Notes under the pieces: model-generated
What the model saw: the letters and a program-made list of their open reading frames with translations, nothing else
The model's database searches: none
What the model was told of the DNA's origin: nothing
Assembly: GCF_015351235.1 (NCBI RefSeq)
Contig: NZ_JADKSJ010000002.1
Span: 62,001 to 126,000, forward strand
Direction: 5' to 3'
From: Plantibacter sp. VKM Ac-2880
GTDB lineage: Bacteria; Actinomycetota; Actinomycetes; Actinomycetales; Microbacteriaceae
Length of the DNA: 64,000 nucleotides
Position numbers and translations under genes: made by a program
In this document: piece after piece, positions 17,185 through 24,272 of the stretch
How the letters are laid out: each line of letters starts with the position of its first letter
Numbering within the stretch: the first letter of the stretch is position 1

Positions 17185-17970
17185 ATGGGATGGGTCGATG
17201 CGGTGCAGACGGCGATCACGGCGTGGTTGCTCGAGATCGCCGCGTCGGGCTGGGTGTTCCCGGCGCTGTACCTGCTGACCGTCGCCGACGCCTTCCTCGT
17301 CATCCTGCCGAGTGAGACCGCTGTCACCGCACTCGGCGCGATCTCGGCGTCGAGCGGCTCGCCGGACCTCGCCCTCCTCGTCGGTGTGGCCTGGGCGGGA
17401 GCCGTGACCGGCGACGTGTCCTGCTACCTCCTCGGACGACGGATCGGGACCACGCGCTTCGCCTGGATGCGGCGTCCGCGGGTCGCCGGCGCCATCGCCC
17501 ATGCGGGTGTCGCGCTCGACCGCCGCGCTGCCGCGGCCATCCTCACCGCACGCTACATCCCCTTCGCGCGCATCGCCGTCAACCTCGTCGCGGGGGCGAG
17601 CGGCCTCCGTCCTCGGCGATACCTGCCGATCACCGTCGTGGCTGGGCTCGCGTGGGCGCTGTGGAACGTCGGTGTCGGAGCCGTCGTCGGTCGGCTCCTC
17701 CCGGACCAGCCCGTGTTGGCGACCGTCGTCTCGATCGTCGTCGCCGTCGGCCTCGGCGTGACCGTCGATCGGATCAGCGCAGCCCTGGCCGCCCGACGAC
17801 GACGAAAGCGAGCCTCACTCGACGAGTTCGCCCCGAGCCTTCTTGCCGACGATGGAGTGTCGGCGGCTGTAGGCGAAGTAGATGATGAAGCCGAGCGCCA
17901 GCCACACCAGGAACCGCACCCAGGTGAGGGTCGTCAGGTTGAGCATGAGCCAGACGCAGAGCACCGCTGA
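17185..17970 (+). CDS. DedA-family membrane protein
   Basis: A DedA/SNARE-associated polytopic protein. The core covers residues 1-210: a first hydrophobic pair with FLVILPSETAVTALGAI, the DedA motif GDVSCYLLGRRIG, and the second signature RYIPFARIAVNLVAGASGL. Members handle lipid flipping or membrane homeostasis. The last 50 or so residues (from about 17818 to 17970) are hydrophilic and are simply the opposite strand of the end of the neighbouring permease gene, so the frame runs about 156 bases past the normal DedA end. Either the stop was lost or the true C-terminus is unusually long. The start ATG at 17185 lacks an obvious ribosome site. Confidence 0.85.
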   Translation: MGWVDAVQTAITAWLLEIAASGWVFPALYLLTVADAFLVILPSETAVTALGAISASSGSPDLALLVGVAWAGAVTGDVSCYLLGRRIGTTRFAWMRRPRVAGAIAHAGVALDRRAAAAILTARYIPFARIAVNLVAGASGLRPRRYLPITVVAGLAWALWNVGVGAVVGRLLPDQPVLATVVSIVVAVGLGVTVDRISAALAARRRRKRASLDEFAPSLLADDGVSAAVGEVDDEAERQPHQEPHPGEGRQVEHEPDAEHR

Positions 17971-19302
17971 GAGGATCGGCAGGAACGGCGACCACGGGAC
18001 ACGGAACGCGCGCGGCAGCTTCGGGTACTTCTTCCGAAGCACGATGACCGCGATGCTGACGAGGACGAAGGCGGAGAGGGTTCCGATGTTGATCATCTCC
18101 TCCAGCACGCCGACGTCGGTGAGCCCGGCGATCAGCGCGACCAGGGCACCGACGATGAGCTGTACCCGCACGGGCGTCTTGCGCTTCTCGGAGGTGACGC
18201 TGAGCGATCGGGGCAGCAGGCCGTCGCGGCTCATGGCGAAGACCACACGGGCGAGCCCGAGCAGCAGCACCATGATGACCGTCGTGAGGCCGGCGAGGAT
18301 GCCGATCGAGATGACCTGCGCGGCCCAGTCGGCGCCCACCGCGATGAAGGCGGTCGCGAGCGAGGGGTCCTCCGCCTCGGCGAGGGTCGTATAGGGCACC
18401 ATGCCGGTGAGGACGAGGCTGACGCCGACGTACAGGACGGTGACGATCGCGAGGCCGCCGAAGATGCCGCGCGGCAGGTTGCGCTGGGGGTTCTTGACCT
18501 CTTCCGCGCTCGTCGCGACGACGTCGAACCCGATGAAGGCGAAGAACACGAGCGACGCTCCGGCGAGGAGGCCGAAGACCCCGTACTGCGCGGGTGCAGC
18601 ACCCGTCATGAACGAGAACAGCGACTGCGACCAGGTGTCGGATGCCCCGCCCTTCGTCGGGACCTCGGCGGGGATGAACGGCGTGTAGTTCGCCGCCTTC
18701 ACGTAGAACGCGCCGACCACGATGACAAAAATGACGATCGCGACCTTGATGATCGTGAACACGCTCGCCACGCGGGAGGACAGCTTCGTGCCGAGGACGA
18801 GCAGGGTGGTGAAGATCGCGACGATGACGAACGCGCCCCAACTCACCTTGAGCCCGAAGACGTTCAGTTCGCTCGGGACGTCCCAGCCCCAGAGCAGGAA
18901 GACGTTGCTGAGGTAGATGCCCCAGTACTTGGCGATGACCGCCGCGGCGGTGAGCATCTCGAGGATGAGGTCCCAGCCGATGATCCAGGCGAGGAGCTCA
19001 CCGAGCGTGGCGTAGGTGAAGGTGTAGGCCGAACCGGCGACGGGCACCGTCGAGGCGAACTCGGCGTAACACATGATGGCCAGCGCGCAGGTGACGGCCG
19101 CGAGGATGAAGGCGAGCGACACCGAGGGGCCGGCGTAGTTGCCGGCGGCCTTGGCCCCGACGGAGAAGATCCCGGCGCCGACGGCGACCGCGACCCCCAT
19201 GATCATGAGGTCCCAGGTGCCGAGCGTGCGCTTCAGACTGCGCCCCTCGATCCCCGAGTCCGCGAGGGAGTCCTCGATGCTCTTCGTCCGCCAGATGCTC
19301 AT
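17815..19302 (-). CDS. APC-superfamily amino acid permease
   Basis: A 495-residue permease with twelve or more hydrophobic helices. The N-terminus reads RTLGTWDLMIMGVAVAVGAG then IFSVGAKAAGNYAGPSV, the CAT-type (cationic amino acid/APC) signature; FIGFDVVATSAEEVKNPQRN and GLARVVFAMSRDGLLPRSL are also family motifs. It imports or exchanges amino acids; cationic or branched substrates are common in this subgroup. The start has AAGGAG 5 bases upstream of ATG. The 3' end is converged on by the DedA frame. It lies between rpsO and DedA, and the rpsO terminator hairpin separates it from rpsO. Confidence 0.9.
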   Translation of the reverse strand: MSIWRTKSIEDSLADSGIEGRSLKRTLGTWDLMIMGVAVAVGAGIFSVGAKAAGNYAGPSVSLAFILAAVTCALAIMCYAEFASTVPVAGSAYTFTYATLGELLAWIIGWDLILEMLTAAAVIAKYWGIYLSNVFLLWGWDVPSELNVFGLKVSWGAFVIVAIFTTLLVLGTKLSSRVASVFTIIKVAIVIFVIVVGAFYVKAANYTPFIPAEVPTKGGASDTWSQSLFSFMTGAAPAQYGVFGLLAGASLVFFAFIGFDVVATSAEEVKNPQRNLPRGIFGGLAIVTVLYVGVSLVLTGMVPYTTLAEAEDPSLATAFIAVGADWAAQVISIGILAGLTTVIMVLLLGLARVVFAMSRDGLLPRSLSVTSEKRKTPVRVQLIVGALVALIAGLTDVGVLEEMINIGTLSAFVLVSIAVIVLRKKYPKLPRAFRVPWSPFLPILSAVLCVWLMLNLTTLTWVRFLVWLALGFIIYFAYSRRHSIVGKKARGELVE

Positions 19303-19451
19303 GGTGCTCCTTGCCGTGGTGCGGTGCTGCCGTGGCCTCGCGCGAAGCCGACTCTCGACCTTGCCAGATGAGCGGCCCGGGGTCGAGTCGGAACTGGGAT
19401 TTCCTCCAGGTGACGGTTCCCCGGCGGACACGAACGGGCGGTGACACACGA

Positions 19452-19483
19452 ACGGGCCGCCATCCGAATGGATGACGGCCCGT
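19452..19483 (-). terminator. hairpin terminator downstream of rpsO
   Basis: A 14-bp stem with one mismatch (19452-19465 with 19470-19483, ACGGGCCG...CGGCCCGT) and loop GAAT. It lies 84 bases past the rpsO stop and ahead of the permease promoter. Confidence 0.7.
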
Positions 19484-19508
19484 CGCGAAGAAGATCGCGG
19501 TGTCAGCG

Positions 19509-19538
19509 CCCTTCGACAGGCTCAGGGACCGGGGTCCC
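19509..19538. repeat. REP-like palindromic element plus adjoining dyad
   Basis: CCCTTCGACAGGCTCAGGG at 19509-19527 is an imperfect palindrome of the CCCTTCGACAxGCTCAGGG type that is scattered between genes in many high-GC bacteria. It runs into a perfect dyad GGGACC-GG-GGTCCC at 19525-19538. Both lie just past the rpsO stop and before its main terminator. Only one copy is seen in this window. Confidence 0.5.
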
Positions 19539-19566
19539 GATGCGCTGGAAGGGGTAGAGGTGCTGC

Positions 19567-19836
19567 CTAGCGGCGGAGTCCGAGGCGCTCGATCAGCGAG
19601 CGGTAACGCTCGATGTCGACGGCCTGGAGGTAGCCGAGGAGGCGGCGACGCTGTCCGACCAGGAGCAGCAGGCCACGACGCGAGTGGTGGTCGTGCTTGT
19701 GCTCCTTCAGGTGCTCGGTGAGGTCCTTGATGCGGCGGGTCATGACCGCCACCTGGACCTCGGGGGATCCGGTGTCACCTGGGTGGGTTGCGTACTCTTC
19801 GATGATCGCCTTCTTACGGTCTCCTTCAAGCGCCAT
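19567..19836 (-). CDS. rpsO: 30S ribosomal protein S15
   Basis: The 89-residue sequence is a full-length S15: it starts [20 protein letters not shown], contains [16 protein letters not shown] and [20 protein letters not shown], and ends with the conserved RRLLGYLQ and [12 protein letters not shown]. It binds the central domain of 16S rRNA and organises the platform of the small subunit. It is usually followed directly by pnp; here five other genes separate them. A -10-like TAGAAT lies about 90 bases upstream of the start, so it probably has its own promoter, and a terminator hairpin follows. Confidence 0.97.
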   Translation of the reverse strand: MALEGDRKKAIIEEYATHPGDTGSPEVQVAVMTRRIKDLTEHLKEHKHDHHSRRGLLLLVGQRRRLLGYLQAVDIERYRSLIERLGLRR

Positions 19837-19926
19837 AGTGGTGATCCCCTCTCTGTTCGTTGCGCGGTGCCCGTCGCCTGATGCGTGGGCTCTCTTGATC
19901 CGCGGCCGTTCGACGGCAACCTTGTG

Positions 19927-19932
19927 ATTCTA
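19927..19932 (-). promoter_or_regulatory. -10-like element of the rpsO promoter
   Basis: On the minus strand TAGAAT stands out as an AT-rich hexamer in the 102-base gap upstream of rpsO, roughly 90 bases before its ATG. No convincing -35 box is visible 17 bases upstream. The leader would be about 80 nt. Confidence 0.4.
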
Positions 19933-19938
19933 GCAGGT

Positions 19939-20724
19939 TCAGAGCGGCGGGGGTTCGCGATGGGTCGACCGACGCTTCGCGTTGAGCCGTTCCTCCGCTT
20001 CGACCGCGGTGGCCCGGCGTCGGCGGCGCAGGATGAGGATGAGGGCGAGCGCGATGAGGTCGAGGACGAGGAAGGCGACGAGCAGCCAGACCCACAACGG
20101 CGGACCGGCTCCGGCGGTCGGCGCAGGCTCGCCGGCGGCGGCGGCCGCCTCGGCCGTGGTGGTGGAGTCGTAGACCAGGCGGACCGGATCACCGAGGGTG
20201 GCGCCGCCACCGTCGTTCGTGGACACGAGGGCCAGCGTGATGTCGTACTCCCCCGCATCCGCACCTCGCAACCACTGGGTCATGTTGATCCTCGTGGACC
20301 AGCCGCCGTCCGAGCCGACCTCGATCGGTTGCCCGTCGAAGCGGAACTCCGTCGCACCGGTCTCGCCGGTCGCCTGCAGCTTGCACGCGTCGTCGTCCGA
20401 CGTCGAGGCGCTGAAGCAGGGCTTGGCCGCGTCGTACAGGTCGATGGAGCGCCAGTAGGACAGCACGACGTCCGCGCCGGGTTCAGCGGTCCCGGTGACA
20501 TCGAAGCCGCTCACCTGATCGCCCTCGAGCGTGTAGTCCACGCGGTAGACGGTGTCGCCGTCTGCCGGGCTCTCGATGGTGCCCGCGACCGCGGCGACGG
20601 CCGTGCCGGCGGCGAGTGGAGCCGCGACGAGGACCGTGCCGAGGAACAGGGCTGCGACGGCGACGCCGACCGCGCGCGGCGCACGCCACAGGGACCGACC
20701 GATCCGACGGGCTCCGGAGATCAC
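19939..20724 (-). CDS. secreted, C-terminally membrane-anchored protein of unknown function
   Basis: I do not recognise a family. About 261 residues: an N-terminal Arg-rich stretch, then a hydrophobic segment (VGVAVAALFLGTVLVAAPLA) that looks like a signal peptide, and an extracellular beta-rich region of about 150 residues with two cysteines (AAKPCFSAS, DDACKLQATG). An Ala/Pro spacer, a single membrane helix (PLWVWLLVAFLVLDLIALAL) and a short Arg-rich cytoplasmic tail follow. The layout suits a surface protein held in the membrane. The GTG at 20724 gives the best signal peptide; an in-frame TTG at 20781 would add 19 residues but has no ribosome site. It stands alone between rpsO and the FMN reductase terminator. 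Confidence 0.6.
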   Translation of the reverse strand: MISGARRIGRSLWRAPRAVGVAVAALFLGTVLVAAPLAAGTAVAAVAGTIESPADGDTVYRVDYTLEGDQVSGFDVTGTAEPGADVVLSYWRSIDLYDAAKPCFSASTSDDDACKLQATGETGATEFRFDGQPIEVGSDGGWSTRINMTQWLRGADAGEYDITLALVSTNDGGGATLGDPVRLVYDSTTTAEAAAAAGEPAPTAGAGPPLWVWLLVAFLVLDLIALALILILRRRRRATAVEAEERLNAKRRSTHREPPPL

Positions 20725-20806
20725 CTGTCCACCATCCCCTCCGGCACCGCCGGACGGCGACGCTCCCCACCAGTATCCCAAAGACGTCGGTCCACCACCT
20801 GGGAAC

Positions 20807-20847
20807 GACGCGGGCGGAGGCCGGGTGCTCCGGTCTCCGCCCGCGTC
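20807..20847 (-). terminator. terminator of the LLM/FMN reductase operon
   Basis: An 18-pair GC-rich stem (20807-20824 with 20830-20847, including one G-U) with a 5-base loop, starting 17 bases past the FMN reductase stop. Confidence 0.75.
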
Positions 20848-20864
20848 AGGCCGTGCTGAGGCGT

Positions 20865-21494
20865 TCAGGCGCCGAGGCCGCCGAGCAGCTCCGAGAACGG
20901 GCGACCGAGGGCGAACGGGTCGTCGCGCCCGCCCGAGCGGTCCGACGCCGCGACGAGGGCACGCAGTTCACCCGCCGCTCGGTCGATCCGTTCCGGCAGC
21001 GCGCTCACGTGCGCCTCGCCGGAACCCCAGTCCTCGGACGCCGCGAAGACGGCCGTCGGCACCGTGACGGCCCGCAGGTAGGCGAACAGCGGCCGGACCG
21101 CGTACTCGAGCGCAAGGGAGTGCCTGGCCGAGCCTCCGGTCGCCCCGAGGAGGACGGGCACCCCGGTCAGGGCCGTCGGCTCGACGATGTCGAAGAACGA
21201 CTTGAACAGACCCGAGTAGCTCGACGAGAAGATCGGCGTCACCGCGATCACGCCGTCCGCGCCGGCCATCGCCTCGACGGCCGCCGAGAGTCTGGGGCTC
21301 GGGAAGCCGGTCAGGAGGTTGTTCGTGATGTCCTGCGCGAGGTCGCGCAGCTCGATCGACGTCGTCTCGACCGTGTGGCCGTCGCGCTCGAGCTGTGCGA
21401 CGGTGGCGTCGCGGAGTCGGTCCGCGAGGAGTCGGGTCGACGACGGCTGGCTCAGGCCGGCGGAGACGACCGCGAGCGTGCGCGCGCCCGTCAT
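20865..21494 (-). CDS. NADPH-dependent FMN reductase, CE1759 type
   Basis: A 209-residue flavodoxin-fold reductase. It opens with LAVVSAGLSQPSSTRLLADR, which places the phosphate loop SxPSSTR near residue 17, and has the central VTPIFSSSYSGLFKSFFDIV typical of NADPH:FMN reductases. It supplies reduced flavin to the monooxygenase encoded upstream; the two genes overlap by 4 bases (ATGA), which makes stoichiometric coupling likely. The pair is recognised in actinobacteria as a recurring LLM duo. The physiological substrate of the pair is unknown. Confidence 0.9.
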   Translation of the reverse strand: MTGARTLAVVSAGLSQPSSTRLLADRLRDATVAQLERDGHTVETTSIELRDLAQDITNNLLTGFPSPRLSAAVEAMAGADGVIAVTPIFSSSYSGLFKSFFDIVEPTALTGVPVLLGATGGSARHSLALEYAVRPLFAYLRAVTVPTAVFAASEDWGSGEAHVSALPERIDRAAGELRALVAASDRSGGRDDPFALGRPFSELLGGLGA

Positions 21495-22654
21495 CGTCCG
21501 ACCCCGACCGCTGCGCGACCGAAGGCCGAGCCGGCGTCGGCGTGGCTCGTCTCGACGGCACCGGAGCGCGAGGCGAGCTCGGCGTCCGCCGCGGCGACCA
21601 TGGATGCGTGGGTCGGAGCCTCCGGCACGGTCGCCGGACGGTCCTTCGCGAACTCCTTGCGCAGCACGGGCACGACCTCGCCGCCGAGGATCTCGAGCTG
21701 GTCCAGCACCGTTCCGAGCGGCAGACCGGCGTGGTCCATCAGGAACAGCTGTCGCTGGTAGTCACCGAACGAGTCGCGCATCGAGGCGTAGCGGTCGATG
21801 ACCTGCTGCGGGCTTCCCACGGTGAGGGGCGTCTGCTCGGTGAAGTCCTCGAGCGTCGGGCCGTGTCCGTACACGGGAGCGTTGTCGAAGTACGGCCGGA
21901 ACTGGGCCACGGCGTCCTGCGAGTTCTTCGCCATGAAGGCCTGCCCACCGAGTCCGACGATGGCCTGTTCGGCCGTGCCGTGACCGTAGTGCTCGAAGCG
22001 CTGACGGTAGAGCTGGATCAGGCGCATGTAGTGCTCCTTCGGCCAGAAGATGTTGTTCGCGAAGAACCCGTCGCCGTAGTACGCCGCCTGCTCGGCGATC
22101 TCGGGGCTGCGGATCGAACCGTGCCAGACGAAGGGCGGCACCCCGTCGAGCGGACGCGGCGTCGACTGGAAGCCCTGGAGCGGGGTGCGGAACTGTCCCT
22201 GCCAGTCGACGTAGTCCTCACGCCACAGCCGGTGCAGGAGGGCGTAGTTCTCGATGGCAAGGTTGATGCCCTCGCGGATGTCCTTGCCGAACCAGGGGTA
22301 GACCGGACCGGTGTTCCCTCGGCCCATGATGAGGTCCACGCGTCCGCCGGCGAGGTGCTGGAGCATGGCGTAGTCCTCGGCGATCTTCACCGGGTCGTTC
22401 GTGGTGATGAGGGTGGTGCTCGTCGAGAGGATCAGGTGCTCGGTCTTCGCGGCGATGTAGCCGAGCATGGTGGTCGGGCTCGACGGGACGAAGGGCGGGT
22501 TGTGGTGCTCGCCGGTCGCGAAGACGTCCAGGCCGACCTCCTCCGCCTTGAGGGCGATCGCGACCATGGCCTCGATGCGCTCGTGCTCGGTGGGCGTGAC
22601 CCCGGTGGTCGGGTCGGTGGTGACATCCCCCACCGTGAAGATTCCGAATTGCAT
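21491..22654 (-). CDS. luciferase-like (LLM) flavin-dependent monooxygenase, CE1758 type
   Basis: A 387-residue TIM-barrel monooxygenase of the bacterial luciferase superfamily. It begins MQFGIFTVGDVTTDPTTGVT; the active-site region shows LDVFATGEHHNPPFVPSSPT and GGRVDLIMGRGNTGPVYPWF. It uses FMNH2 from the partner reductase and O2 to oxygenate an unidentified substrate. The start has GGGAG 7 bases upstream. The last 40 residues are Ala/Ser-rich and less conserved. A perfect 7-bp inverted repeat lies 21-38 bases upstream of the start and may be its operator. Confidence 0.9.
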   Translation of the reverse strand: MQFGIFTVGDVTTDPTTGVTPTEHERIEAMVAIALKAEEVGLDVFATGEHHNPPFVPSSPTTMLGYIAAKTEHLILSTSTTLITTNDPVKIAEDYAMLQHLAGGRVDLIMGRGNTGPVYPWFGKDIREGINLAIENYALLHRLWREDYVDWQGQFRTPLQGFQSTPRPLDGVPPFVWHGSIRSPEIAEQAAYYGDGFFANNIFWPKEHYMRLIQLYRQRFEHYGHGTAEQAIVGLGGQAFMAKNSQDAVAQFRPYFDNAPVYGHGPTLEDFTEQTPLTVGSPQQVIDRYASMRDSFGDYQRQLFLMDHAGLPLGTVLDQLEILGGEVVPVLRKEFAKDRPATVPEAPTHASMVAAADAELASRSGAVETSHADAGSAFGRAAVGVGR

Positions 22655-22674
22655 GATGCGCTCCCACAGATTCT

Positions 22675-22692
22675 TCCATGCGTTTGCATGGA
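22675..22692. promoter_or_regulatory. 18-bp palindrome upstream of the LLM monooxygenase
   Basis: TCCATGC-GTTT-GCATGGA is a perfect inverted repeat with 7-bp arms, 21-38 bases before the LLM start codon. Its size fits a MarR- or HxlR-type dimer, and it would block the promoter or leader. No MarR gene is adjacent, so the regulator would be encoded elsewhere. Confidence 0.5.
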
Positions 22693-22805
22693 TATTCAGC
22701 ACAACGAGGCGGACCACTCCACTATTCCCGAGCGCAAGGAGATCATCCCCGAGCCCTCGCGCGAGAGCCCTGTCCCGTGTCGGCGGCCTGTGGCAGGATC
22801 ACCAC

Positions 22806-23921
22806 ATGAACGGCTCACCGCACTCCGACTCCGGCCCGTCGACGCCTCGTCCGCAGCACGTCTGCGGCATCGTCCCACCCTGGCTGCTCGAGCGGATCGC
22901 CGAGCTCGACACCCCGCGCCTGGCGCGCGCCGCGAGCGCCGCCCGGTATTCGCTCCTGGCCACGCGGCCGTACCGGTTCCCGGAGTCAGGCACTGCGCCG
23001 CAGACGGCGACGGGGCCCGCGCGCGGTGCGACGGCGGAGCGGCGGACCGTCTCCGCCCCACAACGGTCCATCTTCGACGCGGAACGCGCCGAGACGCTTC
23101 CGGGCACGCTGGTGCGGTCAGAGGGCGAGCCGGCTACGACGGACGCCGCGGTCACCGCCGCCTACGAGGGACTCGGCGACACCCACGCCCTCTTCGCCGA
23201 AGCGTTCGCTCGGGACTCCATCGACGGCCTCGGGTTGCCGTTGCTCGCGACGGTGCACTACGGCGACGACTACGACAACGCGTTCTGGAACGGCGAACAG
23301 ATGGTCTTCGGTGACGGCGACGGCGAGGTCTTCCGGAGCTTCACGAGCTCGCTGAGCGTCATCGGCCACGAGCTGGCACACGGCGTCACGCAGTACACGG
23401 CGAACCTCACCTACGAGGGACAGTCGGGAGCCCTGAACGAACACGTCTCGGACGTCTTCGGCGCCCTCGTCGAACAGCACGCCCGCGGCCAGGACGCCGC
23501 CGCGGCGTCCTGGCTCATCGGCGAAGGACTCTTCACCGACGAGGTCGAGGGGAACGCCCTCCGCTCCATGCTCGCCCCCGGAACGGCCTACGACGACGAC
23601 GTCCTCGGGAAGGACCCGCAGCCGGCCCATCTCGACGACTACATCGAGACGACCGACGACAACGGCGGCGTGCATCTCAATTCGGGCATCCCGAACCGCG
23701 CGTTCGCGACGTACGCCGTCGCCCTCGGCGGCAACGCCTGGGACCGCGCGGGACGCGTCTGGTACGACACCCTCACGAGCGGTCTCACCGAACGCACGGA
23801 CTTCGCCACCTTCGCGGCAGCCTCGATCACCGCGGCCACTTCACGCTTCGGTGCCGACTCCGAGGAGCGGGCGGAACTCGAGGCGGCCTGGGCACGCGTC
23901 GGGATCGTGCCGGCCGGCTGA
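22806..23921 (+). CDS. M4-family (thermolysin/protealysin-like) metallopeptidase
   Basis: A 371-residue zinc metalloprotease. The zinc site is H188-E-x-x-H192 (SVIGHELAHGVTQYTANLTY) with the third ligand E212 in GALNEHVSDVFGA; the catalytic His lies in GGVHLNSGIPNRAF near residue 290. The N-terminus is a short protealysin-type propeptide with the PP motif (CGIVPPWLLERIAELD) rather than the long thermolysin prosequence. No signal peptide is evident, so it is either intracellular or exported by a non-Sec route. It is followed 41 bases later by an emfourin-type inhibitor gene, the known partner of protealysin-like enzymes. Confidence 0.93.
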   Translation: MNGSPHSDSGPSTPRPQHVCGIVPPWLLERIAELDTPRLARAASAARYSLLATRPYRFPESGTAPQTATGPARGATAERRTVSAPQRSIFDAERAETLPGTLVRSEGEPATTDAAVTAAYEGLGDTHALFAEAFARDSIDGLGLPLLATVHYGDDYDNAFWNGEQMVFGDGDGEVFRSFTSSLSVIGHELAHGVTQYTANLTYEGQSGALNEHVSDVFGALVEQHARGQDAAAASWLIGEGLFTDEVEGNALRSMLAPGTAYDDDVLGKDPQPAHLDDYIETTDDNGGVHLNSGIPNRAFATYAVALGGNAWDRAGRVWYDTLTSGLTERTDFATFAAASITAATSRFGADSEERAELEAAWARVGIVPAG

Positions 23922-23962
23922 GCAGGATGGTGGGGATCATGCCCGCGGAGTAGCATCGCGGC

Positions 23963-24235
23963 ATGAAGGTCACGGTGACGAGGAGCGGCGGCGTCGCGGG
24001 GTTGACGCGGCGCTGGGAGGTCGTCGTCGACGACCAACCCGACGTCGACACCTGGATCGTGTTGCTCGAGGGCCTGCCCTGGGACGACGCCCCGCAGGGA
24101 CCACCGCTGCCCGACCGCTACGTCTACCGCATCCGGTGCGCGCCCAAGGAGGCGACGCTCGGGGAACGGCAACTCACCGGCCCCTGGCAGGAGCTCGTCG
24201 AGCGGGTCCGGGCGGCGCAACCGCCTCGCGAGTGA
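23963..24235 (+). CDS. emfourin-type protein inhibitor of M4 protease
   Basis: A 90-residue protein, MKVTVTRSGGVAGLTRRWEV at the start, then a compact mixed fold ending CAPKEATLGERQLTGPWQEL. The N-terminal xVxRSGGxAGxxR pattern and the position directly after a protealysin-like gene identify it as the emfourin (M4in) family, slow tight-binding inhibitors of the adjacent peptidase. Both genes probably share one transcript, which a hairpin at 24239 ends. It likely protects the cell from premature protease activity. Inhibition itself is inferred from family and context. Confidence 0.82.
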   Translation: MKVTVTRSGGVAGLTRRWEVVVDDQPDVDTWIVLLEGLPWDDAPQGPPLPDRYVYRIRCAPKEATLGERQLTGPWQELVERVRAAQPPRE

Positions 24236-24238
24236 CGG

Positions 24239-24266
24239 CAGCGGCCCGCCGTCGGGCGGACCGCTG
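24239..24266. terminator. bidirectional hairpin between emfourin and LLM genes
   Basis: CAGCGG/CCGCTG (24239-24244 with 24261-24266) closed by an inner CCGCC/GGCGG stem and a 4-base loop. It sits in the 37-base gap between convergent genes and can serve both. Confidence 0.65.
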
Positions 24267-24272
24267 TGTGCG

